From NCBI GenBank assembly GCA_021030905.1, contig JAGFMI010000004.1, positions 310,001-374,000 on the forward strand: a DNA stretch of 64,000 nt, read 5' to 3'. This document shows positions 54,837 to 64,000 of the stretch, in pieces (within the stretch, counting starts at the first letter, position 1; each line of letters starts with the position of its first letter). The notes beneath the pieces are model-generated. The model saw only the letters and a program-made list of their open reading frames with translations, was not told where the DNA came from and did no database searches. Made by a program: the position numbers and the translations under genes. The stretch is from Pyrenula massariospora. Lineage: Eukaryota; Ascomycota; Eurotiomycetes; Pyrenulales; Pyrenulaceae.

Positions 54837-57393
54837 ATGGCTAGTCTAGGCTCGAGCACAAATATCCCAGTATATATCGGTGTCTGGACGAATTGGTCTC
54901 AAGGTCGTATTGCAGGCACAACACTTACTCTTACCCACCGCAATGGGTCATTTCTCACGGCTTTTCTTGCTATCTTTGTTACATTCATAGGAACAAGCTT
55001 TTGGCATATTATAAGCTTTTCATTTCATCAATTTCGTTCCTCTCAAATATCAAAGGATGGACTTTATCACCAAACGCAAGCTATCTTACGCAATACTAGC
55101 AGTAGTACAAACAGCTTTATACGCCTTCTCCAAGTCGCATGGGCTTGGCGTCGCAAAGCAAGCCGGCCGTTCTATCGAATCTCACCTCTTATTACAGCTA
55201 CTGGATTGACAACTGCAGCGTTTGCTGTCGCTAGTATTCTTTCAGCTAGGATCGGTTCAGCGACAAATAATGAGGTGCTTATATCGAGCCGTTCTTGTGG
55301 ACAGTTATACGATGGCGATCCGAATGTCGTAAACCAGACTATTTACCAAACAGTTTTGTACCCCTACAGCTCAAAGAAAACCAATTCCTATATCAATTAT
55401 GCTCAGACCTGTTATACAAACGTCTCCGAAGCAGAAGGATGCGGCACATACATTAAAAAACAGCTATCGAGTACTGTTGATCGTAATGCGACCTGCCCAT
55501 TTGAGGCAAATATTTGCCGCCACAAGAATCAAAATATCAAGCTTGACACAGGTTACTTGTACCTTGACTCCGACTTAGGCTTTAATGTACTGTCTGATCT
55601 TCGATACGCCCTTAGATTCAGTACACATTGTGCGCCATTGAAAACAGATGGCCATAAGCAAGTTTTCAATTATTCTAGTGACATTTCGTACGTGAGATAC
55701 TTTTACGGGCCGCGGAATATACCTCCGAATAGGCGCAGATACAATCATACATATGAGTCTCAAATTACCTCGATACCACAATTTTTATCCGAAGACTTTG
55801 CTACAACAGGCGCAGACTATCGAATTGGGTCAGTGCATTCAAGAATTACCTAATTTCTTCGTTGTGCTTAAATTAACCCTTTGAAGCGCAGAACAAGCGG
55901 ATGTACTTAACGGTTCCCTTTTCTCCAGAGACTGCACCTTCTTTCCAATTGACGAACTTTCTCAGACGAAAGACAGCGACCTAAACCTGATCTACTTGTC
56001 AGCAAACAATATTTTGTATTCGGACAAGAATAACGACGACTTATATGCGGCTCATAACTATGTCATGAATTTTAATGTCGTTGGTGAGGACTCAAACGAA
56101 ACAGTCGCTGGGTTTTTGTCGGACGAACCTATCCAAACTCTAGGATGTAAATTACATTACGAAGTTTGCAGTCCTGAGTCATCTCCGGAACACGAGTGCC
56201 CTATCTCTGGTGGCCAGATGGACCTTTGGTATCCCTCCCTACCAGCAGAGAATATAGCCTACAAGATTATTCCGTGGATCACAAATTCATTTCTGTCTCT
56301 TACGGATTCCGTTACCTTGTCGTCTCTATTAGCAAGAGATAGTCTCGAAAGTGGTACTCAAGGCCCACTTCCAGACAATCAATGGCAGTTGGAGGTTGAA
56401 TTCTGGCATAACATTGCTCTCTCTTCTTGGCAGGGCAGTGTTGTGGAGTCCGCCGTCGGACCTGATGATTCCAGTTTCCAGGAATACTTCTGGCAAGCGC
56501 CTTACTCTGATGAAACTAGAAAACTCTGCCAAAGTCAGGTGCGTATGATTACCTCTTTGCGTCGTTCTTCTACATATTTGGTTCATACAATCTGTCGACG
56601 GCGCACAAGATGACATTGTTCTCTCCCTAAAATTCGGCGTGATCGTCTCTTTATGAAAAGGATCCACATTAATGAACCACTATATGAACCCGAGCTGACA
56701 AGCTCATAGAAAATCCGGTCCTCATCATATTCAAACTTTTCTGTCCTTGGATTGGCCATCGTCTTGATACTCGGCGGCCTCATAATTCTCGTGGGATACA
56801 CGCTCGAGTCCATTATCGACATTATCGAGACTCGTATTTGCGGCGTTAATCGATACTCCCGTCTTGAATGGTCTGCCAATGATATCCTGCAAACGCAACG
56901 CATGGCTCATGAGGAACTTGGCTTTGGCGTGTGGGATGACTGTGCCGGTGTCCGGTCTGTCCCTGTGACTTACAAGGACCAGCTTCTCGACGTTCTGGAT
57001 ATCCGAGATCCTCGGCATCCTCGGCTTAAAGCCCCTTCCGGGGCAAAAAACGATGGCGATATGGTGGAGAAGGTTGATTCGTCTTCTACGCAGGTGGGTT
57101 GTCAAGAGATCGGAGTAGGTAGGGTGGCAAAGGACGACCATGAGGAGCTATCGTCCCTGGGGGATGAGATCCAACACAAGCTCATCAACAGCGAAGATTG
57201 GACTTTACCCAGGTTTCGGCAGCAGGGGATATCCACTACGGAGGTCGAGAATGATGGACAAAGCGACGCGGACAATGAGGCAGCATCCTACTATGACATA
57301 TCACCCTCGTTATACGAGCGCCATCCCGGAGCTGGTGATGCTGACCATCAGGCTAGTGGCCAGCCCAAGGGACAAAATCATCACGTTGCGTAA
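54837..57393 (+). CDS. large multi-span membrane protein of a fungal accessory family
   Basis: Exons 54837-55828, 55887-56538 and 56710-57393 (introns 58 and 171 nt, both in phase) give 775 residues. The start MASLGSSTNIPVYIGVWTNW and SQGRIAGTTLTLTHRNGSFL matches a widespread uncharacterised fungal family, often misnamed cytochrome P450 in databases; there is no P450 haem motif here. Spans lie at about 35-55, 115-134 and 562-580. Between the last two is a large region with many Cys and N-glycosylation sites, probably extracellular. The cytosolic tail holds RMAHEELGFGVWDDCAGVRS and SVPVTYKDQLLDVLDIRDPR and an acidic end. A HET relic follows about 100-200 bp downstream on the same strand, a neighbourhood I associate with this family from memory. 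A role in recognition is inference. Confidence 0.75.
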
Positions 57394-57499
57394 TTAATGA
57401 GCACGGCATTGGTCCCGGTAATCAACATGGTCTTAACAGTCCAAGGTGATATGCATTCGTCTTTCAAAGGCTTTTCATTGATGAGAAATCTGGTTACTG

Positions 57500-58300
57500 A
57501 TTGACGTATCTATGTGGGCAATTGGACTTTTGAACCAAAACCAAGGTCTAGCGAATGAATATTACAAGTGGTAGACGGTTGGTAGTTACGAATAAATTTC
57601 AGTGAAGAAAGATGGCAGTGTACCAACAAGTGTTGACCAAGGGTGCTTGTTATACCAGTCATTAAGCGGATTTAATGGGCAGTTTTTGTTTCCTTGCGGT
57701 CCGCATGGACCATCCCAGCCTTGTGGAGAGGAACCATCAGGTTGCGCTGATGAGCAATATTTTCCGCCAAGCTATCGTGTCATTGCATGGTTGGGAAGTG
57801 CCGTTGTAATTGATCGAAGAGAGACAGGTACGCTTGATGTCATTGCCAGTCTCATTTCATTAGCCTGACTATACTGAAGAGCGAGCCAGAACTTGCTGGA
57901 TCTGCCTTCCTTGGCGACGACCGTGAAGAGGCTGGCCTGTCGCACAATAAAGAATATATAATACAAGAGCTATAGTAGCTGTAACCGTCATAATGGCGGA
58001 GGGCCAATCTGCAACATGGCCTGAATGAGCAATGCCAAGGGATCCATGCCATCGAGTATTGACAATTGGTGAAACAATTTCTCGAACTATCGTATTGGTC
58101 AAGGCTATGGACCATGCAAGGGCTAATCCTGGCCAACACTGCCATCATCGTTTCCGATGAGGACTGGCACTTCTGGCCACCAACGGGGAAAAGATCCGAC
58201 AAGGAGATGAGAGCTGCACAGCAACAGATCATCTATGTGCACCAATCGGGTAGCCTACCTAGCTACCTACAAAATAAGGATCATGCGGCTCACAGGCCGT
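57500..58300 (+). pseudogene. HET-domain gene relic, interrupted by a mini-element
   Basis: Recognisable remains appear in order. A degenerate WIDxxCINQ-like stretch (LIDVSMWAIGLLNQNQGLAN) lies near 57507, and SYRVIAWLGSAVV, the block after CINQ, near 57772. ELAGSAFLGDDREEAGL follows near 57890, then FLELSYWSRLWTMQGLILAN, the YWxRxWxxQE block, near 58080 and a further helical stretch to about 58260. In-frame stops (for example TGA after SLISLA and before QLVKQ) and frame changes show it is dead. The 79-bp TG...CA element at 57938-58016 split one of the blocks. Similar DNA at 52195-52287 is another fragment of the same gene family. Confidence 0.75.
57938..58016. mobile_element. 79-bp TG...CA mini-element, copy B, flanked by TGGCC repeats
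   Basis: It begins TGTCGCAC and ends CTGCAACA, and is flanked by the 5-bp duplication TGGCC at 57933-57937 and 58017-58021. It differs from copy A at three positions. Taking out the element plus one TGGCC leaves the HET relic's frame continuous across the site, direct evidence that this is an insertion with exact boundaries. An A+T-rich TATATAAT lies near the left end, as a promoter in an LTR would. Confidence 0.82.
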
Positions 58301-58826
58301 GACAGGGCGGGCCATCGTGCCTTTGCCTGTCAAAATGGCGGAGGGAGGCTGGGCTTCGGTTGTGCATCGGGTGGCGCCGTGTTTGGAGTGGCAACCACGT
58401 CACTCCTGCGCCTTGGCGTTCCCACGGCGGATACTTCGATCTGCTTCTAACCATCTCATTGACTGCCTGGAGGCAGAAGCAAGTGATGGCGCTTGTCATT
58501 GGCATAAGAGCAACGCCTAATTGCAACCTTTCTAACGAGAAGAGGGTTTAGATTGCTTCGAGGCGTATTCTAGATGCATGGAAATCAGGTCTAGCTTTTG
58601 GAGCTTCTGGTGTGCCTAAGCGAACGGCTTCTAAACTTCTTCTCATTACTGTGCAAGTATTTCTTGTTCCCTGCACCTTCCCCCCCGGTCTTCTCGCTGT
58701 ACTACTGATTCTGAAACGTGATAACTGCTTCATCTCTCACTCTGTTCTTGTTCCGGAGGAGTCAATGTCCTCCAAATCCGGTAATTTTTTCGCGCGGACA
58801 GCCGACCTTGCGAACTCCTGATCTCA
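58301..58826. other. intergenic, no gene seen
   Basis: A short inverted repeat (TGACAGG at about 58301 and CCTGTCA at about 58328) lies just after the HET relic, next to another AATGGCGGAGGG string. It may be a further scrap of the mini-element family but has no defined ends. No gene is supportable. Confidence 0.35.
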
Positions 58827-59729
58827 ATGCATACCCACTCCGTCCACCGGACGTCATTCGTGCTTTCTCTCCTCCTGTCTCTTGTCTTGCGGATTTCCGC
58901 CCTTGGTATCAATTGTCGTGGATCTGGCCTCTGCCCGCGAGCAAGCTGGAACAATGAATGTAATCGCCGTTCATTCTGAGCTTTCCAGCGCCTACTGATA
59001 CATTTAGTACCCGTGTCCATCATCCAGGGTCTTAGGGACGCTATCTATTCCTCTGACAAAGATGGCAGCACCACATATTCAAGCGGATCACACGTAATCT
59101 GCGTCTCCCAATCTCAACAGATAACCATCGGAGTCGGCATCGGAGGCGGCATTGCGGGGACGTTTGGGCTGAGCGGCTCGATCAGCGAGGGCGGGATCTG
59201 TCTGTTCCCCCAAGGTGCCAGCTTAACATTGGGACAAATTCGTCCGCTCGTGGATGCCATCCTGGAGCACAAGTGCACAATCTGCGGGAGCGTGCCGATC
59301 CATTTCGTCGACGAGGGCAGCAACGATCCGAGCGATGGGATTCTGACCTTCAATTACGTCGCGGATCCTTTCTGCGATGGGAACTGCATCAGCGGCACGG
59401 GGTCTTCGGGGAATGGTAATACCGAGAGTGCGGCACCTGCAACGACGCCCGCGGGCTCGACTCAAAGCGTTTTGACGGTCACGGAGACCACGACTTCGAT
59501 CTCCGTGTCTCAAGCTGGGCAGACATCAACGTCCGCGCAATTGGCTACTTCTCAAGAGCAGAGTACAACCGCAGCAGCCCCCACAACAACCGCGACTGTC
59601 ACAGAAAGCGCTAGTGTGAGCGCAAACTCTCAGAACACCCAAGGTAATGGAGTGGGAAATGTCGGGACCTGCGGTATATGGTGGATCATAGCTGCCGTTG
59701 TGATACTCTTTTATGGCCCATTGGCATGA
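58827..59729 (+). CDS. KP4 killer-toxin-like secreted protein with stalk and probable GPI anchor
   Basis: Exons 58827-58959 and 59008-59729 join over a 48-nt intron (GAAT|GTAATC ... TTTAG|TA), giving 284 residues. Exon 1 is a signal peptide followed by GINCRGSGLC, the KP4 mature start. The domain continues with GSHVICVSQ, GGICLFPQGASLTLGQI, HKCTICGSVPIH and FCDGNC, keeping the Cys pattern of the KP4 family. KP4 of Ustilago virus blocks calcium channels in other fungi, and chromosomal KP4-like genes occur across ascomycetes. Unlike the free toxin, this one adds about 100 Ser/Thr-rich residues and a hydrophobic C-terminus (GIWWIIAAVVILFYGPLA), suggesting a wall- or membrane-anchored form. Activity is not known. 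Confidence 0.82.
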
Positions 59730-60326
59730 AAGATGAATTTGAACATATATCGTGCCTTTACATCTCTTCTTAAAAGGAAGATCTTAGAAATATTTCCAAA
59801 AGATTTTGATGACTGAGAGCTATATATCCATGGCGTCCCTAAGTTTGAGTGTAGCATTGACATATTCGGTTTCACAGAGCTCTTCGGAAGACGAAATCTC
59901 CCGCGAGGCACAATGACGGAGGGAATACTTATATCCCGGCGCGCTATTGAACGCAATTAGCATAGGATTTGAGATGACAATAGTCACTTACAGTGGAAAG
60001 GTTGTGAGAGGCTTACCTATAAGTAAATCCTGAACGTTTCTTTTTGTCCTCAGCATATTGTAATAACCTTGATACATGTCGTTTCTTCACTCAAAGACTT
60101 TTAGAGATGGTAGAGCAACCTGCCGAAAAAATAATATCCCCTTCTCGTTATTCAGACAATTCAATTTAGGAAGGACCTATCATGTACTTTACTTCTTTAG
60201 CTCTCTGAATCTTCGTTCGTCGTTGTGTAGTATCATTACTTGACGGCGGCGGATTGGCCATAAGCACACCACGGACAGAGGACTAGAAACCTCGCTGTGC
60301 GCCACAGAAAAGGTCGCACGCTGCCA
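59730..60326. other. convergent intergenic region
   Basis: This lies between the 3' ends of the KP4-like gene and the Zn2Cys6 gene. Nothing further is visible. Confidence 0.4.
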
Positions 60327-61548
60327 TCAACCGCTTGACCGATCGGTAGTACCCAACGGTAGAACCACCGAACATGGCCAACAGATCCAGTATGCATACT
60401 TCTCATCCATCAGTTGCACAATCGACAGTAACAAAGGCTTAGCATTGCCCTCCATGAACCACACCGTTTCTGATCGATGAACCAGGACGCTGAAGAAGGC
60501 TAAGATGACCAACACTCTTGGTCTTCTCTTGCGAAGAAGCGTGATGAAGGTCTCTGGCAGAGATCCCACCCAGATGTTTATCGCGTTCCTGACTGGAGTG
60601 CTCCGATCGATCATGGATGCTCTCGAGAAGGCGTCACATAGTTTCATGCCTGTGTCAATTACAACCTCGACCTCCTGGTATTCATGCGAGGGTATAGTTT
60701 CGGTGGAGAGAAATGAGAGAAAATCCAATATCTCGCGATTTTCTGGGTCGAGGGCGCCGTTGATGGGATCGTCAAAGTAGTCGGTATGATGCACGAACGG
60801 GCCTTCTTTGATCCATTCTCGGGCGGCATTGACCAGCAGACAGGAGCCGCGGAGGAGATGAAACCACTCGGGCAACCAGCCACTGTCAGTGTTGGTAGCA
60901 CGAGTAAGATCAGGTTCCGAGTCTGGCCTTGCGAAAGATGCCCATAGCATACCTTTTGAGAATGCGATAATGGCATAACAATTTTGCTCGTTGATTTCCG
61001 TGATGGCGGAGCGGAAAGCTGGGAGAGCTATAGTTTGGTATGTTTTAGCGGTAAGGAGGTACTCCCTCTGACATGCAGGCCGAAGCCGAGATAGGTGCAC
61101 GGCTGCTATCGAGAGGATGCTATACATTACAAAGGTGTAATGCGAGGCGAGTCGAGGGGTATGCACTTGAATGCGGTGGGTTATCTCAGGTTTCTGTCCG
61201 GTAGCGATACATGTCGAAGTGAGATACTGGTGCATCAACTGTAGGTCGACCAAATTTAAACTGGTTGGGTTCTGAAATAATTTTTTGGTAGTCGGTGGGA
61301 CAGGTCGATGAAAAGCCTGCCTCTCAGAAGGCTCTGTCCGAGTTTTCGGGCCCTGCTCGAGAGCCTCCTGATAACAATCTGTCGAGTATCTGGAGCACCC
61401 CGAGCAGCTTGGTCTTCGTTCGTCGCACTATCACGGCATTAGCCGTGGCTCGTCTCTCTGTAACGCCAACATCGCAGCTTGATACGAAAAAGTCAAAAAG
61501 CACCTTCTGGTGGCGTTTCTTGCACGCATAGCATCCTGTTCTCGTCTT
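60327..61548 (-). pseudogene. Zn2Cys6 transcription factor, start region broken by an in-frame TAG
   Basis: Exon 61505-61548 (KTRTGCYACKKRHQK) joins over a 76-nt intron (AAG|GTGCTT ... GATAG|TGC) to CDERRPSCSGCSRYSTDC. Together they hold all six Cys of a binuclear zinc cluster with spacing 2-6-6-2-6. The fungal transcription-factor domain follows (LVDLQLMHQYLTSTC, HYTFVMYSILSIAAVHLSRL, WFHLLRGSCLLVN) to a stop at 60327. Directly upstream of KTRTGC the same frame reads KKRPTKRRKVH and then TAG (61549-61551), where relatives have an unbroken basic stretch. No ATG is in frame near it. Either an unrecognised 5' exon is spliced in, or the gene has lost its start. It borders the second TIR transposon, but no cluster of target genes is evident. 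Confidence 0.6.
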
Positions 61549-61820
61549 CTAATGCACCTTTCGTCTCTTAGTTGGCCTCTTCTTTGTATCCGAAAATAAT
61601 GAAGCAGGAACGTTTTCGTGCAGGGAGACATGTCGAGTGCTGCAGAATTTGTTCGTGAAGCCTAGCAACAAGCCATCAACGGTATACGTTGGTGTCGGAT
61701 TTCAATTTGCTCGGCAAACCCTCTAACGCCTGCTATTTGAGGCCTTAGATTTGGGAGGGAGGTGGAACCATCATAGGTGTACAGTGTACGTTCCCAGGAC
61801 TCCACCAAGTTGTGTTCATA

Positions 61821-63983
61821 CAAGTCTTCCCCACCTTGTACACGGTTACAGTTTGTGCACATCCACAACTTAGAATTCGTAAATATTTTAAAAATTTATA
61901 ACTTTATCAATATAACGCCGTTAAATTTTATTTTTATTATAATAAAATTAAAAAAGTATCTTAATTACTTCGCGATAATAAAAAAATATAATTATAATTA
62001 AATAATATTATCACGGCGTTATAAAAATATTATTAATATTAAAAAGCAGTTAAACAAAAATTTTAAATTATTAATAAATATTTAAAAGCTGCAATTCTTT
62101 TAAAATATTAAAATATTTATAAATCGAGAAATCCCACCTACAACTATAATTATATATAATTTAATAAATAAGATAGTCGAAGTTTAATTTATAAAAAATT
62201 AAATTAGTCGCTTCATCAACAGGCGGCAATATAAAATTATATTTATATATTTTTAAAAATTTAATTTACGTCGTAAGCGCGTAGACAATTATAAAAAAAT
62301 TTTATACTATTTTAAATTAATAAAAAATAACCGAAGAGCTGCACAAGTATATTAAATTTTTATAAATTAAAATAAAAATTCGCCAATATAATATCGAATT
62401 AAAGAATATCTATAATATAAATAAAAAAGATTTTTTATTTAATTATCTTTATAAGGCGCGTCGTATCGTATTTAAAAAAGTTTATAAAATAGACTAAGTT
62501 TTCGGTTCTAGCCAAGATGATAGTTAATAATAAATAATAATTTTAATAACTATTTATATAAATAAAATGTATCTACTATTTATAATTATATATATTTTTA
62601 AATTCGGCAATTTTTAAAACATTTAGCTTAACAAGTTCGATCTTTAAAAATATAATATATTTTTTATAAACTTTTTAAACGGCTAAACTAACAACTATCT
62701 AAATTTTTATTAATTAAAGTAAATTTTTAATATAAATATCGCTTAAAAAGCTCGCTGGTACTGTAATTTAAAACTACTTTTAATTAATAGTTACAACAGT
62801 TATATCAATATAAAATTTTTTATTTAAACAGTAACTCATAATATTTATATCGCGGTTTTTTTTTTTTATTTAATCTATTAATTATAGTTGTTTAATATAT
62901 TAATATTTGGCCCTCTATCGCATTATTATTAATTAAAACTTAATAATTGGACCCGCGGCAAAAACTTTTATTATTAATTTATTAAATGTGAGTTCTGGCT
63001 TCTCTTTATTAAAATTTTTTATAAAATTTTTATTAAATTAAATATTATAAGCGCTTAGATCAAGACAGGTTTAGCGTCTTAAAACTTTTAATTAATATTT
63101 AAATCTATTACAAAATATAGACGCGCGTCTTTTTTTAACTTTATTTTAATATTAATAATTAATATTAACATTTATAAGCTACAAATAAAAATATATTAAA
63201 TTTTAAAAAATATTATATCGATGTCAATGTTTCTAAAGTTTTTAAATTAAATTAATTAAATTAAATTTTAAATAATAATACTTTAAAATAAGATCGTAAT
63301 TACTAAAAATATTATAAATATAAAAAAAAAACACTGTAAACATAGTAAGTCATTATTTAATAAAATTTTATAATATTCACAGAGTAAACTTCAATTTTAT
63401 AATTTTAATAAAATTTAAAAGGTATGTCTACGCCAACAGCAACTTATTATTAAAAAAGTTAATAAAACTGCTGTTAAAAAAGACGCCAAGCTTTAAAAAA
63501 CCTTAAAAAAAAAGTTTAAATAATTAAAATTAATAAATAAGCGCGCGGCGCGCAAATAAATTAAAAAAAATTATTATTTAAAAAGAGATTTAAGCGCAAA
63601 GAGAGGCTAATAAATAGTTACAATTAAAAACTAAAAGTGCTCAATAAGCGAATAAACTATATAAAAAAAATAAACAAAGTTAAAATACGATTTTAAAATT
63701 AAATTATTTCTTTATACAGAACGATAATAATATTAAAATTATTATTATAAAATTCTTCGCGGTATTGTCGTCAACGCAATTAAAGTAATAATAATAACCT
63801 TTTAAACATTTTAATAAATAAATCAATAAATTACAATAATTTAGATAATTAAATAAAATAATTCTATAAAATTTCATAATAATTAAAGCTTTTGTTATAA
63901 AGTAATTTGATTTAACAATATCGAAAAAATAACTGATAGGAATATGCACGAGACGTAACCGTGCACGGGGTGGGGCAGATTCT
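61821..63983. mobile_element. RIP-eroded TIR DNA transposon, copy 2
   Basis: The left end is CAAGTCTTCCCCACCTTGTA and the right end, reverse-complemented, AGAATCTGCCCCACCCCGTG; both then run into the ACGGTTAC block, as in copy 1. TA flanks both sides (61819-61820 and 63984-63985). The 2163-bp interior is A+T-rich but keeps CpG-rich islands (for example near 63541) while CpA is scarce, as expected if change was biased to CpA. Its length suits a full pogo-like element, and a degenerate Ala/Arg/Lys-like region near 63500-63620 might be the tail of a transposase. No frame survives. Confidence 0.83.
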
Positions 63984-64000
63984 TAGTCAGAGCATGGCCC

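Noticed and set aside
54837-57393. Cytochrome P450, a name I recall for this family in databases
   Set aside because: There is no haem-binding Cys motif or P450 fold signature. The sequence has membrane spans and a glycosylated Cys-rich region.
57881-57980. Reading the HET relic straight through as SHNKEYIIQEL
   Set aside because: This part is the 79-bp insertion, as shown by the TGGCC duplication and the near-identical copy at 12705-12783.
60327-61253. Calling the regulator from 61253 only
   Set aside because: There is no ATG at that point. The frame stays open upstream and joins the zinc cluster over a 76-nt intron.
61777-62001. Frame rich in Asn, Ile and Lys, like that at 63704-63949
   Set aside because: It arises from A/T runs inside the eroded transposon and crosses its boundary.
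1-64000. CRISPR arrays, rRNA genes, bacterial operons or integrated viral genes
   Set aside because: No regularly spaced repeats, rRNA signatures or viral hallmark proteins were seen. Introns and gene families are those of a fungus.

Overview
The window looks like nuclear DNA of a filamentous ascomycete (Pezizomycotina). Genes are interrupted by short GT-AG introns of about 45-200 nt. Fungus-specific families are present (HET incompatibility proteins, a Pth11/rhodopsin-like receptor, a Zn2Cys6 regulator, a UstYa-type DUF3328 protein, a KP4-like protein, ATG29, GPI2, MIX23). Two very A+T-rich blocks look like transposons eroded by repeat-induced point mutation (RIP). I cannot name a genus from the sequence alone.

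Layout. 0.7-5.1 kb: a stop-interrupted DUF7730/2EXR-like gene, then a large membrane/coiled-coil protein ending in RG repeats. 6.1-8.5 kb: a small secreted precursor with three 69-bp repeats lies 1.2 kb from a UstYa-like (DUF3328) gene on the same strand. This is the most interesting part of the window: a candidate minimal ribosomal-peptide (dikaritin-type) locus or a Kex2-processed signalling peptide. 10.4-11.9 kb: a Pth11-like receptor. 12.27-14.04 kb: an eroded TIR transposon carrying a 79-bp nested insertion, with a broken tRNA-Pro piece just beyond it. 14.8-17.4 kb: an S41 peptidase of the UstP type. 18-28 kb: a two-span membrane protein, ATG29 (with a 10-nt micro-exon) and three conserved or hypothetical proteins. 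28.6-36.1 kb: GPI2, then three secreted carbohydrate-active enzymes (rhamnogalacturonan acetylesterase, GH75 chitosanase, GH43), the last with a damaged splice donor. 36.5-43.6 kb: a hairpin repeat, an F-box/ankyrin protein, a HET protein, a PAN-like relic and a SnoaL-like protein. 43.6-47.7 kb has no gene I can support. 47.7-51.8 kb: MIX23, an Fpg/Nei-type DNA glycosylase and a small secreted protein. 52-58.5 kb: HET relics around a large membrane protein gene. 58.8-61.6 kb: a KP4-like secreted or GPI-anchored protein and a Zn2Cys6 regulator with an in-frame stop. 61.82-63.98 kb: a second copy of the TIR transposon.

The housekeeping genes (ATG29, GPI2, MIX23, the glycosylase) look intact. 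The accessory DNA between them shows decay and movement: two TIR transposons with TA target duplications, three copies of a tiny TG...CA element (two with clear 5-bp target duplications), several relics and a truncated tRNA. Coordinates inside introns were read by eye and may be off by a base or two.
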